Source of the DNA: Rhodospirillales bacterium
GTDB taxonomy: Bacteria; Pseudomonadota; Alphaproteobacteria; Rhodospirillales; UBA2165
DNA: 64,000 bases
Assembly (NCBI GenBank): GCA_022822205.1
Contig: JAJECC010000038.1
Span: 92,784 to 156,783, forward strand
Direction of reading: 5' to 3'
Of this stretch, positions 52,523 through 61,219 are shown in pieces (positions within the stretch are counted from its first letter, which is position 1; every line of letters starts with the position of its first letter). A program made the position numbers and the translations under genes. The notes beneath the pieces are model-generated. The model saw only the letters and a program-made list of their open reading frames with translations. It had not been told where the DNA came from and did not search any database.

Positions 52523-52999
52523 ATGAACGAAATTCCCCGCAACCCGCCCAGAAACCCGGATGAAGACGCCCTCGACCTGGAAACCTTCTTTCCGTACCAG
52601 ATCACCGTCCTGACCAGGCAGGTGAGCAATTCGCTGGCCAAGACCTACGTGGACCGGTTCGGGATCACCATACCGGAATGGCGGGTGATGGCGGCATTGG
52701 GCCGCTATCCCAACGCGACGGCCTCGCACGTGGTGCGGCACACGGGCCTCGACAAGGTCCAGGTCAGCCGGGCGGTGGCGCTCCTGGCGGACAAGGGGCA
52801 CGTCGCAAGGCGGCCCGACCCCGAAGACCGGCGCAACGCTTTCATCAATTTCACCTCAAGGGGCCGCAAGACCTATCGGGAGATCGTCCCGGTGGCCCGC
52901 GCCTACGAGGAACGTTTGCTCGCCACCATTACGCCGGAACAGCGCCGGATGCTGAATGCGGTGTTGGACGAATTGACGACCCGCGCCGAGGAGCTTTAG
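52523..52999 (+). CDS. MarR-family regulator divergent from hmgA (HmgR-like)
   Basis: 158 residues from the ATG at 52523. After an acidic leader, FPYQITVLTRQVSNSLAKTYVDRFGITIPEWRVMAALGRY starts the MarR fold. NATASHVVRHTGLDKVQVSRAVALLADKGHVARRPDPEDRRNAFINFT contains the helix-turn-helix and the DRR wing. The location next to the palindromic operator and divergent to the homogentisate genes suggests a repressor relieved by homogentisate or a related acid. Confidence 0.88.
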   Translation: MNEIPRNPPRNPDEDALDLETFFPYQITVLTRQVSNSLAKTYVDRFGITIPEWRVMAALGRYPNATASHVVRHTGLDKVQVSRAVALLADKGHVARRPDPEDRRNAFINFTSRGRKTYREIVPVARAYEERLLATITPEQRRMLNAVLDELTTRAEEL

Positions 53000-53292
53000 T
53001 CCCGTATCCATCGCCGGTGCGCGATCCTGCGATCGAGGAGAACGAGCGTCGCCTCGGCATATCCGTCGATGAGCCGGACCATGCGGGCAAACTCCGAAAC
53101 CCATAGGATCGGGACCAGCGTCCACGAAGTGAAAAACGCAGCCAGGAAGTAGGCGGCGCCCTCGAGACCGAATACCGGCGGCCACCAGGCGGCGAACCAC
53201 AGAACGACCCAGATGACGGCCAGACCCGCGGCGAGGGGCGCGGCGAACTGCCCGGTCTTGAGCGCCCAGCGTATGGACAACAGCAGCAACAT
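52996..53292 (-). CDS. Small membrane protein of unknown function
   Basis: 98 residues from the ATG at 53290-53292, with GGGGAC before it. Two or three hydrophobic segments (AAPLAAGLAVIWVVLWFAAWW; GAAYFLAAFFTSWTLVPILWVSEF) are followed by a charged C-terminus (YAEATLVLLDRRIAHRRWIRD). Tryptophan-rich, no family recognised. It overlaps the MarR gene by 4 bp (convergent) and lies 5 bp after the 37-residue membrane ORF downstream of gatB, so the three are probably cotranscribed. Confidence 0.6.
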   Translation of the reverse strand: MLLLLSIRWALKTGQFAAPLAAGLAVIWVVLWFAAWWPPVFGLEGAAYFLAAFFTSWTLVPILWVSEFARMVRLIDGYAEATLVLLDRRIAHRRWIRD

Positions 53293-53297
53293 GTCCC

Positions 53298-53411
53298 CTA
53301 CCCCAAAACCAGCCGATGGACGGCGCTGAGGCCCTGCATGACCGCGTAGGCCAGCATGCCGAAGATAACGGCGTAGAGAAACACCCGCCCGTGCGCCTTC
53401 AACCGATGCAT
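53298..53411 (-). CDS. 37-residue single-helix membrane protein between gatB and the 98-residue gene
   Basis: An ATG at 53409-53411 opens MHRLKAHGRVFLYAVIFG..., one transmembrane helix (VFLYAVIFGMLAYAVMQGL) with a basic N-terminus, ending at a stop just 5 bp before the next start. It begins 11 bp after the gatB stop. The tight spacing on both sides and the clear topology support a real small gene, although the ribosome-binding site is weak. Confidence 0.5.
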   Translation of the reverse strand: MHRLKAHGRVFLYAVIFGMLAYAVMQGLSAVHRLVLG

Positions 53412-53422
53412 GGCCGACGAGC

Positions 53423-54877
53423 TTAACCCAATTTCTGCCTCAGCAGGTCATTTACCATTTTGGGGTTGGCCTTGCCGCCCGTGGCCTTCATCACCTGGCC
53501 GACGAACCAGCCGACGACCTTTTGGTTGCCGTCCCTGTATTCCCGCACCTGGCCGGGATTGCCGGCGATTACCTTGTCGACCTCGGCCTCAATGGCGCCG
53601 GTGTCGGTGATTTGGACGAGGCCTTTTTCTTCGACGATGGCCGCCGGATCGCCGCCGTCGTCGATCATGATCTCGAACACGTCCTTGGCGATGCGGCCCG
53701 AGATGGTGCCATCCGCGATCAGACCCACCAGTTTGCCAAGATCTTCCGGGGAGACGGGCGCCTCGGCGATCCCCTTCCCCTCCTTGTTCAGGACGGCAAA
53801 CAGCTCGTGGATCACCCAGTTGGCGGCCAATTTCGGATCGCGGCCGCCGGCAACTTCCTCGAAAAAAACCGCGGTCTCCCGCTCGGCCACCAGGACGCCG
53901 GCGTCTTCGGCTGAAATTCCATACTCATCGATGAAGCGCCGCTTCTTGGCGTCCGGAAGTTCCGGAAGACCGGCGCGGATCCGGTCGACCTCTTCCTCCG
54001 TCAGTTCGACCGGCAACAGGTCGGGATCCGGGAAGTACCGGTAATCGTGGGCTTCCTCCTTGGAGCGCATGGAACGCGTTTCGCCATTGGACGGATCGAA
54101 CAGCCGGGTCTCCTGATCGACCTCGCCGCCGTCGTCGTAAACCCCCACCTGCCGTCCGGCTTCGAATTCCACCGCCTGCATGGCGAAGCGCACCGAGTTC
54201 ACGTTCTTGATCTCGGTCCGGGTGCGGAGCTCGTCGGAACCGGCGGGCCGCACGCTCACGTTGACGTCGCACCGCAGGGAGCCCTGTTCCATGTTGCCGT
54301 CGCAGGTCCCGAGATAGCGGAGAATGGACCTGAGCTTCCGAAGATAGGCCCCGACCTCGTCGGGGCTCCGGAGATCGGGCTTGGAGACGATCTCCATCAG
54401 CGCCACGCCGGCCCGGTTGAGGTCGACGTAGGTGCGCTTGGGATCCTGGTCGTGGAGCGACTTGCCCGCATCCTGCTCCATGTGAAGCCGCTCGATGCCG
54501 ATCTCGCGGACGCCGCCGTCCGGCAGGTCCAGCGTGACCACGCCCTCGCCGACGATGGGATGCTGATACTGGCTGATCTGATAGCCGAAGGGCAGATCGG
54601 GGTAGAAGTAATTCTTGCGCTCGAACACCGAGTGCAGGTTGATCTTCGCATTGAGGCCCAGGCCGGTGCGCACCGCCTGTTCGATGCAGACCCTGTTGAC
54701 CACCGGCAGCATGCCGGGCATGGCGGCATCGACCAGCGACACTTGCGTGTTGGGCTCGGCGCCGAACGCCGTCGGGGCGCCGGAGAACAGCTTGGCGTCC
54801 GAGACGATCTGCGCATGCACCTCCAGCCCGATCACCGCTTCCCAGTCATTGCGGCCGCCTTTGACGAGGTAGGCCAT
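53423..54877 (-). CDS. gatB: Aspartyl/glutamyl-tRNA(Asn/Gln) amidotransferase subunit B
   Basis: 484 residues. [47 protein letters not shown] starts the kinase-like domain, with [67 protein letters not shown] and [18 protein letters not shown]. The C-terminal YqeY-like tail ends [17 protein letters not shown]. It activates the misacylated tRNA carboxylate and transfers ammonia from GatA. Two bp separate it from gatA. Confidence 0.97.
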   Translation of the reverse strand: MAYLVKGGRNDWEAVIGLEVHAQIVSDAKLFSGAPTAFGAEPNTQVSLVDAAMPGMLPVVNRVCIEQAVRTGLGLNAKINLHSVFERKNYFYPDLPFGYQISQYQHPIVGEGVVTLDLPDGGVREIGIERLHMEQDAGKSLHDQDPKRTYVDLNRAGVALMEIVSKPDLRSPDEVGAYLRKLRSILRYLGTCDGNMEQGSLRCDVNVSVRPAGSDELRTRTEIKNVNSVRFAMQAVEFEAGRQVGVYDDGGEVDQETRLFDPSNGETRSMRSKEEAHDYRYFPDPDLLPVELTEEEVDRIRAGLPELPDAKKRRFIDEYGISAEDAGVLVAERETAVFFEEVAGGRDPKLAANWVIHELFAVLNKEGKGIAEAPVSPEDLGKLVGLIADGTISGRIAKDVFEIMIDDGGDPAAIVEEKGLVQITDTGAIEAEVDKVIAGNPGQVREYRDGNQKVVGWFVGQVMKATGGKANPKMVNDLLRQKLG

Positions 54878-54879
54878 GA

Positions 54880-56361
54880 TCAGCCCCCCACCCGGAGCGG
54901 CGGCGCGGCATCGAACCCGGCGGCCTCTTCCATCACGCCCGCCGCCCGGAACATGGTCTCCTCGTCGAATGCCTTGGCAATCAGCTGCAGCCCCAGCGGC
55001 AACCCTTCGGCCGACAAGCCGGCGGGGACAGACATGGCCGGCAGGCCGGCGAGGCTCGCCGGTACGGCGAACACATCGTTGAGGTACATCTGCACCGGAT
55101 CGTCCATCTTCTCACCGATGGCGAAGGCGGCAGACGGCGCGGTCGGGGCCAAAATCACGTCGACATCCTCGAAGGCGCTCGAGAAATCCCGGCGGATCAG
55201 CGTGCGGATTTTCTGAGCCTTGATGTAATAGGCATCGTAATAGCCGGCGCTGAGGACATAGGTGCCGATCAGTACCCGGCGCCGCACCTCGGCGCCAAAG
55301 CCCTGCCCCCGGGTTTCCTCGTACATATTTGTGAGGTCATCCGCGTCGACCCGGAGCCCATATCGGACCCCGTCATATCGGGCGAGGTTCGAGGACGCCT
55401 CCGCCGGCGCAACGATATAGTAGGCCGGAAGCGCGTACCGGGTATGAGGCAGGGAGATATCGACCACCTCGGCGCCGGCGGTCTTCAGCCACTCGGCGCC
55501 TCGACTCCACAATCCTTCGATTTCCGCGTCCATTCCATCGACGCGGTATTCCTTCGGGATTCCGACCTTCAGCCCCTTCACCTCACCGGTCAGCGCCGCT
55601 TCAAAATCGGGAACGGCGAGATCGGCGCTGGTCGAATCCCTTGGATCGTGCCCGGCCATGGCGCCGAGCATGATCGCCGAATCGCGGACGGTTCGCGTCA
55701 TCGGTCCCGCCTGATCCAGGCTCGACGCAAACGCGACGATGCCCCAGCGGGAGCACCGCCCATAGGTCGGCTTGGCGCCCACAATGCCGCAGAACGAGCC
55801 GGGCTGACGGATGGAACCGCCCGTATCGGTCCCGATGGCGGCGGTCGCCATGTGCGCGGCGACGGCGGCGGCCGATCCGCCCGAAGACCCGCCCGGCACC
55901 CGGTCCTTGCCATCGTCCAGCGTCCACGGGTTCTTGACCGGCCCGTAATACGAGGTGACGTTGGCGGAACCCATCGCAAACTCATCCAGATTGGTCTTGC
56001 CGAGCATCACCGCTCCGGCACGCCACAGCTTGGCGGAGACCGTCGATTCGTAGGTCGGCACGAACCCGTCCAGAATATGCGAGCCCGCCGTGGTCGGGAC
56101 GCCCTCGGTGCAGAACAAATCCTTGATGGCGATAGGAATGCCGTCCAACCGGCCCAGCGTTTCCCCGCGCGCCCGGCGCTGATCCGAGGTCCGCGCGCGC
56201 TCCAGCGCCGCCTCGGGCGATTCGGTGATAAAGGCGTTGAGGTCCCGGCCGGCCTCCATCGCCTTCAAATAGGCCTCGGTCAATTCAAGCGAGGACGTCT
56301 CCCCGGCATCCAGCAGATTGCGGGCCCCGGCGATGTCGAGCGATGTCAGCGCGCCGCTCAT
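54880..56361 (-). CDS. gatA: Aspartyl/glutamyl-tRNA(Asn/Gln) amidotransferase subunit A
   Basis: 493 residues of the amidase-signature family. The Ser-cisSer-Lys triad is visible: Lys in [23 protein letters not shown], then [14 protein letters not shown] and [25 protein letters not shown]. It releases ammonia from glutamine for GatB. ATGA overlap with gatC. Confidence 0.97.
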   Translation of the reverse strand: MSGALTSLDIAGARNLLDAGETSSLELTEAYLKAMEAGRDLNAFITESPEAALERARTSDQRRARGETLGRLDGIPIAIKDLFCTEGVPTTAGSHILDGFVPTYESTVSAKLWRAGAVMLGKTNLDEFAMGSANVTSYYGPVKNPWTLDDGKDRVPGGSSGGSAAAVAAHMATAAIGTDTGGSIRQPGSFCGIVGAKPTYGRCSRWGIVAFASSLDQAGPMTRTVRDSAIMLGAMAGHDPRDSTSADLAVPDFEAALTGEVKGLKVGIPKEYRVDGMDAEIEGLWSRGAEWLKTAGAEVVDISLPHTRYALPAYYIVAPAEASSNLARYDGVRYGLRVDADDLTNMYEETRGQGFGAEVRRRVLIGTYVLSAGYYDAYYIKAQKIRTLIRRDFSSAFEDVDVILAPTAPSAAFAIGEKMDDPVQMYLNDVFAVPASLAGLPAMSVPAGLSAEGLPLGLQLIAKAFDEETMFRAAGVMEEAAGFDAAPPLRVGG

Positions 56362-56645
56362 TCGACCACCTTGGGCACGGTAAAGAAACTGCCCGCCGGG
56401 TCCGGCGCGTTGGCCATCAGGTCCCCGGCGAGACCGCCATCGGTGACCGCGTCCTCGCGCCGGGGCAGGTCCTTTTCGGTCGGCGAGGCCATGGGCGGAA
56501 CGTCATCGGTGGGCACCTCGTCGAGCTGCTCGATCCAGCCCAGGATATTGCTGAGTTCGACCGCCAGACCGGGAACGTCGCCGTCGGCGATCTTGAGCCG
56601 CGCGAGCCGGGCGATGTTGCGGACAGTGGCCTCGTCGAGCGCCAT
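56358..56645 (-). CDS. gatC: Aspartyl/glutamyl-tRNA(Asn/Gln) amidotransferase subunit C
   Basis: 95 residues, usual size. [56 protein letters not shown] is the GatC pattern that wraps around the GatA-GatB interface. First gene of the gatCAB operon; TGA overlaps the gatA ATG. Confidence 0.95.
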   Translation of the reverse strand: MALDEATVRNIARLARLKIADGDVPGLAVELSNILGWIEQLDEVPTDDVPPMASPTEKDLPRREDAVTDGGLAGDLMANAPDPAGSFFTVPKVVE

Positions 56646-56936
56646 GGAAATTCTCCCTTCGGAACGGCGCGGAAACTATCACCGGGCCCGAGGGACGACA
56701 AGGCACCCGGATACGGGGCCGGGACAAGAGCCGGGATAGGGTGAGGCTCCTGGTTGCGCCGGAAAAATGTCCATGTTGCCGCAATTGCTTGTCTCGTTAT
56801 CGCTCTCCCAACCGGCCCGTCCCTCGGCGGCGCCGCCTTCGCCAATTGCCGTCGCGCATCCTATGGCAAGAAGGCCACACTTGGGCGCAACAGACACTTT
56901 TTTTGGCCAAATTGACGATTCCAAGACAACAAAGTA
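56646..56936. other. Intergenic region between gatC and the nrdA promoter
   Basis: About 290 bp with no supported gene. The left part is GC-rich and should contain the leftward gatC promoter. AT content rises strongly from 56880 on, approaching the rightward nrdA promoter. No repeats or hairpin of note. Confidence 0.5.
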
Positions 56937-56964
56937 TTGACGTTAAAATTGGTCCTCATACTAT
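56937..56964 (+). promoter_or_regulatory. Sigma-70-type promoter of nrdAB with a possible NrdR box
   Basis: TTGACG at 56937-56942 and TACTAT at 56959-56964 are separated by 16 bp, giving a transcription start near 56971, just ahead of the riboswitch. The -10 region sits in TACTATATCTAGTA (56959-56972), whose TACTA/TAGTA arms and ATAT centre recall an NrdR box. A second, convincing box at the usual distance was not found, so NrdR control is tentative. Confidence 0.55.
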
Positions 56965-56974
56965 ATCTAGTAGT

Positions 56975-57170
56975 TGATGGTTCCCCTTGGGGATTGAGAG
57001 GGAAGCCGGTGCGGCTCGTTTTTCCAGGCTGATTTCAGCCCAGCCAGGTCCGGCGCTGCCCCCGCAACTGTAGACGGATGGTCTGTTCCGCCGGCTCCAC
57101 CGGGTTGCCGGGGGCCCGGGACGGCAGGAACGGGCGGCGTGTCCGTGAGCCGGGAGACCTGACCATCGAC
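56975..57170 (+). promoter_or_regulatory. Cobalamin (adenosylcobalamin) riboswitch upstream of nrdAB
   Basis: The conserved elements appear in order: GGTTCC near 56979, GGGAAGCCGGTG at 57000-57011, GCTGCCCCCGCAACTGTA ending near 57071, and the B12 box AGCCGGGAGACCTGACC at 57148-57164, which departs from the consensus at a single position. The variable P-helices between are GC-rich. The nrdA ribosome-binding site ACGGAGG lies about 55 bases further on, behind a GC-rich stretch with short TCCGG/CCGGA arms. Bound coenzyme B12 would switch off nrdAB. Confidence 0.93.
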
Positions 57171-57228
57171 TGACGACGTTCCGGGCCGGGCGGGGTGCGC
57201 CGGATAAGGATCAATAACGGAGGCCGAT

Positions 57229-59130
57229 GTGCTGGATAATACGGACTCAAGCGGCGAATTGTCGCTGGAATTGCCTAAGACCGGAGAGGAAATGGCCGCG
57301 GTCATGCTGGATTCCATCCAGACCGCGAGGGGACCCAAGGTTCGCATAGACAAGAGCCGGGACGCCAACCTGACCGATTTCGGCAAAGCCGTATTGACCG
57401 ACCGGTACCTGCTTCCGGGGGAAGACTACCAGGATCTGTTTGCGCGGGTTGCCAGCACCTACGGCGATGATGACGGACACGCCCAGCGGATTTACGACTA
57501 CCTCTCCAAGCTCTGGTTCATGGCGGCGACCCCGGTCCTCTCGAATGGCGGCGCGGACCGCGGACTGCCCATTTCGTGCTTCCTGAACGAAGCCTCCGAT
57601 TCGCTCGACGGCATCGTCGGGTTGTGGACCGAGAACGTCTGGCTCGCGTCCAACGGCGGCGGGATCGGCAGCTATTGGGGAAATCTGCGTTCCATCGGCG
57701 AACGTGTCGGCAATGCCGGCAAGACCTCGGGCGTCATCCCGTTCATCCGGGTGATGGATTCTCTCACACTCGCCATATCCCAGGGCTCGCTGCGGCGCGG
57801 CTCCGCGGCGGTGTACCTCCCCATCGATCACCCTGAAATCGAGGAATTCATGGAAATCCGCCGCCCCACCGGCGGCGATCCCAACCGCAAGGCGCCCAAC
57901 CTGCATCATGGCGTCCTGGTCTCGGATGCCTTCATGCGCGCCGTCGAGGCCGACGAGGACTGGGCACTGATCAGTCCATTGGAGGGAACGCCGATTCGCA
58001 CGGTGTCGGCGCGTTCGCTCTGGATTCGCCTGCTGACCGCGCGAATCGAGGTCGGCGAGCCTTACATCGTCTTTTCCGACCGGGTAAATTCCATGGTGCC
58101 CGAGCATCACAAGCTTGCCGGACTGACGGTGAAGACCTCCAATCTCTGCTCGGAGATCACCCTGCCCACCGGCATCGACCATCTGGGCGAAGAGCGTACC
58201 GCGGTCTGTTGCCTGTCCTCTCTCAACATCGAAACCTATGACGAGTGGAAGGATGATCCCCGCTTCATCGAGGACGTCATGCGTTTCCTCGACAACGTGC
58301 TTCAGGATTTCATCGACAAGGCGCCCGATTCCATGGAGCGGGCCGCCTATTCGGCGATGCGCGAGCGTTCCGTCGGACTCGGCGCCATGGGGCTGCACTC
58401 GTTTTTCCAGGCCAAGATGATTCCCTTCGAGAGCGCCATGGCCAAGGCCTGGAACAACAAGATATTCGCTCATATTCAGGGGCACGTCGACGCCGCCTCG
58501 AAGACCTTGGCCAAGGAAAGGGGCGCCTGCCCCGACGCCGGGGATTACGGCATCGAGGAGCGGTTCTCCAACAAGACGGCCATTGCGCCGACCGCGTCCA
58601 TCTCGATCATCTGCGGCGGCACCTCTCCCGGAATCGAGCCCATCAGCGGCAACAGCTATATGCACAAGACCCTGTCGGGCTCGTTCAACGTCCGCAACCG
58701 GCACCTCGGGAAACTGCTGGCGGAGAAGGGCCGGGACAATGAGGAAACCTGGAGCTCCGTCACCACCAACGAAGGCAGCGTGCAGCATCTGGAGTTCCTG
58801 ACCCAAGACGAAAAGGACGTGTTCAAGACCGCCTTCGAACTGGATCAGCGCTGGGTGGTGGAACTTGCGGCCGACCGAACGCCCCACATCGACCAATCGC
58901 AATCGGTTAATTTGTTCCTCCCCGCCGATGTCCACAAGCGGGACCTCCATCAGATTCACTTCCAGGCGTGGAAGAAGGGGATGAAGAGCCTCTACTACTG
59001 CCGTTCCAAATCCATCCAGCGGGCGGAAGTGGTCACGGAACGGGGTGCGGCGGCCGAAACGCCGAATGAAGCCCCGGCTGCCGAAATCGCCGAGAACACC
59101 GATTACGAAGAATGCCTGGCCTGCCAGTAA
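57229..59130 (+). CDS. nrdA: Class I ribonucleoside-diphosphate reductase, alpha subunit, without ATP-cone
   Basis: 633 residues from a GTG at 57229 with ACGGAGG five bases upstream. It begins almost directly with the catalytic barrel, so the ~90-residue N-terminal ATP-cone of classical NrdA is absent. Key parts are RGLPISCFLNEASDSLDGI (first redox cysteine), SNLCSEITLPTG with the thiyl-radical cysteine, TAVCCLSSLN, and APTASISIICGGTSPGIEP. The C-terminal swinging pair is C629 and C632 in EECLACQ. It reduces ribonucleoside diphosphates. Riboswitch control links it to B12 status. Confidence 0.93.
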   Translation: MLDNTDSSGELSLELPKTGEEMAAVMLDSIQTARGPKVRIDKSRDANLTDFGKAVLTDRYLLPGEDYQDLFARVASTYGDDDGHAQRIYDYLSKLWFMAATPVLSNGGADRGLPISCFLNEASDSLDGIVGLWTENVWLASNGGGIGSYWGNLRSIGERVGNAGKTSGVIPFIRVMDSLTLAISQGSLRRGSAAVYLPIDHPEIEEFMEIRRPTGGDPNRKAPNLHHGVLVSDAFMRAVEADEDWALISPLEGTPIRTVSARSLWIRLLTARIEVGEPYIVFSDRVNSMVPEHHKLAGLTVKTSNLCSEITLPTGIDHLGEERTAVCCLSSLNIETYDEWKDDPRFIEDVMRFLDNVLQDFIDKAPDSMERAAYSAMRERSVGLGAMGLHSFFQAKMIPFESAMAKAWNNKIFAHIQGHVDAASKTLAKERGACPDAGDYGIEERFSNKTAIAPTASISIICGGTSPGIEPISGNSYMHKTLSGSFNVRNRHLGKLLAEKGRDNEETWSSVTTNEGSVQHLEFLTQDEKDVFKTAFELDQRWVVELAADRTPHIDQSQSVNLFLPADVHKRDLHQIHFQAWKKGMKSLYYCRSKSIQRAEVVTERGAAAETPNEAPAAEIAENTDYEECLACQ

Positions 59131-59164
59131 GAGCAGGCGGACCTACCCAGGGAGGAGCCGCGTC

Positions 59165-60124
59165 ATGTCCCTATTGGACGCCAAACCGGTCTACAAACCG
59201 TTCTCATATCCGTGGTGCTACGACGCCTGGCTGAAGCAGCAGCAGGTACACTGGCTGCCCGAGGAGGTGCCGCTGGCGGATGACGTGAAGGACTGGCACC
59301 ACAAACTCAATGCGTCCGAACGTCATCTGATGACCCAGATTTTCCGCTTCTTCACCCAGTCGGATATCGAAGTCAACAACTGCTACATGAAGCATTACTC
59401 GCAGGTGTTCAAACCGACCGAGGTGCAGATGATGCTGTCGGCGTTCTCCAACATCGAGACGGTGCATATCGCCGCCTACTCGCATCTGCTCGATACCATC
59501 GGCATGCCGGAGACCGAGTACTCCGCGTTCCTCCAATACAAGGAGATGAAGGACAAGTACGACTACATGCAGGAATTCGGCGTCGATACGCCGGAAGACA
59601 TCGCCAAGACCCTGGCCGTGTTCGGCGGTTTCACCGAGGGTCTGCAGCTATTCGCCAGCTTCGCCATCCTGCTGAATTTCCCGCGGCTCAACAAAATGAA
59701 GGGGATGGGACAGATCGTCACGTGGTCCGTGCGCGACGAAAGCCTCCACTGCGCCTCAATCATCAAGCTGTTCCGGACCTTCATCTCGGAAAATCCGGGC
59801 ATCTGGACCGAGGAATTCCGGGGCGATCTCTACAAGGCGTGTGAAACCATCGTCATTCACGAAGACGCCTTCGTCGATCTCGCCTTCGAACTGGGTCCGG
59901 TGGAGGGACTCGCGGCCGACGACATCAAGGCCTACATCCGCTACATCGCCAACCGGCGGCTTACCCAGTTGGGGCTGGAGGAGATCTATCGCGAGCGGCG
60001 GCATCCCCTGCCGTGGCTGGACGGCATGCTCAACGCCGTCGAGCACACCAACTTCTTCGAGAACCGGGCGACCGAGTATTCCAAGGCGGCCACCCGGGGG
60101 ACCTGGGAAGAAGCGTTCGCCTAG
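59165..60124 (+). CDS. nrdB: Class I ribonucleotide reductase, beta (radical-generating) subunit
   Basis: 319 residues from the ATG at 59165 (GGGAGGAG upstream). The metal ligands align with E. coli NrdB: D67 in FTQSDIEV, E98 and H101 in NIETVHIAAY, a Glu in GGFTEGLQLF, and Glu and His in RDESLHCASII. Y105 sits at the position of the radical tyrosine Y122, so the subunit is of the tyrosyl-radical type (Ia/Ib-like), not the Tyr-less Ic. It has no ATP-cone either. The gene lies 34 bp after nrdA and is under the same riboswitch. Confidence 0.94.
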   Translation: MSLLDAKPVYKPFSYPWCYDAWLKQQQVHWLPEEVPLADDVKDWHHKLNASERHLMTQIFRFFTQSDIEVNNCYMKHYSQVFKPTEVQMMLSAFSNIETVHIAAYSHLLDTIGMPETEYSAFLQYKEMKDKYDYMQEFGVDTPEDIAKTLAVFGGFTEGLQLFASFAILLNFPRLNKMKGMGQIVTWSVRDESLHCASIIKLFRTFISENPGIWTEEFRGDLYKACETIVIHEDAFVDLAFELGPVEGLAADDIKAYIRYIANRRLTQLGLEEIYRERRHPLPWLDGMLNAVEHTNFFENRATEYSKAATRGTWEEAFA

Positions 60125-60221
60125 ACCATAAATTCCGGTTGCCGCAATCCGGTCCCACAATCGCCCCGGCGATGCGGCAATGTTTGATGGCGCGGTTTCG
60201 ACCGGCTATTGATGAGCGAAC

Positions 60222-61007
60222 ATGTCCGATCAATCCCCGGTTCCGGCCCATCCGTCCGCGACCGTCCTTCTTCTCCGGGACGGCGAAAACGGCCTCGAAG
60301 TGTTCATGGTCGAACGCCACCGCAAGATCGACTTCGCTTCGGGCGCCCTGGTATTTCCCGGCGGCAAGCTGGACCCGGCGGACGCGGCGCTCGCCGAGGC
60401 GCGCCCGGCAAACGGCCTCTCTGCGGAGGAGACCGCCTTTCGTCTCTGCGGCATCCGGGAAACATTCGAGGAAGCGGGTATCCTGCTGGCCCGGGATGAA
60501 GCCGACGGGCCGCTGGTCGGCGGCGCGCGCCTCGATCTCCTGCGGGACCGGTATCGGGCCAAACTCCATGCGAACGAGATTTCCCTGGGCGATATCCAGG
60601 CGGCGGAAGGCATCCACTACGCCTGCGGCCAGATGACCCCGTTCGCCCATTGGATCACGCCGAAGGTGGCGCCCAAACGGTTCGACACGATGTTCTACCT
60701 GGCCGTCGCGCCCGGCGAACAGCTCGGGGACCATGACAGCAGGGAATCGGTGGATTCCGTTTGGATCACGCCCGCCCAGGCCCTCGCCGATCAGGCGGCC
60801 GGCAAGCGCTCCATCGTCTTCGCCACCCGGCTGAATCTGGAAAAACTCGGCCGGGCCTCGACGGTCGATCAGGCCTTCGCCAACGCCGCCGGCGAGGCGT
60901 TGGTTACCGTGGAGCCCACCATGGAGGCTGCGGATGGCGGCCGGATCTTTCGCATCCCGGCGGAAGCGGGCTACGGCGGCAGCGAGTTCTTCGAGCCTGC
61001 TTCCTGA
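60222..61007 (+). CDS. Nudix hydrolase (NUDT19/CoA-diphosphatase-like)
   Basis: 261 residues. An N-terminal ATVLLLRDGENGLEVFMVERHRKIDFASGALVFPGGKLDPAD segment leads to a Nudix box split by an insert: GGK...(~34 residues)...RETFEEAGILLA, with the REx2EE core intact. The PAHWITP-like FAHWITPKVAPKRFDTMFYLA segment is typical of the NUDT19 branch that cleaves CoA derivatives. It follows nrdB by 97 bp on the same strand but is functionally unlinked as far as can be seen. Confidence 0.85.
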   Translation: MSDQSPVPAHPSATVLLLRDGENGLEVFMVERHRKIDFASGALVFPGGKLDPADAALAEARPANGLSAEETAFRLCGIRETFEEAGILLARDEADGPLVGGARLDLLRDRYRAKLHANEISLGDIQAAEGIHYACGQMTPFAHWITPKVAPKRFDTMFYLAVAPGEQLGDHDSRESVDSVWITPAQALADQAAGKRSIVFATRLNLEKLGRASTVDQAFANAAGEALVTVEPTMEAADGGRIFRIPAEAGYGGSEFFEPAS

Positions 61008-61219
61008 TCGTCGCATTGTTTTGGTAGTCCTTCTTGGGCGTCGGCGCAGGGCTAACCGCGAATACGGATCCCGGAAGACCGATACCCGGCAGCGGAACCG
61101 CGGCGCCCAACGTCACGGCGGCTATATTTTTCGGCGTCATTGTCGGAATTCCGGTGCCCCTATCTGGTATCCAAGGCTATGGGCCATGGATCGAATGAAC
61201 CCCATCGCGTTTCAGAATC

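Noticed and set aside
57247..58959. A 570-codon minus-strand frame opposite nrdA
   Set aside because: Antisense to a fully motif-supported reductase; the frame lacks any family signature.
60904..61140. A 78-codon minus-strand frame starting MTPKNIAAVTLG with a signal-like start
   Set aside because: It overlaps the 3' end of the Nudix gene, has no ribosome-binding site, and its C-terminal half is Arg/Pro/Trp-rich shadow sequence.
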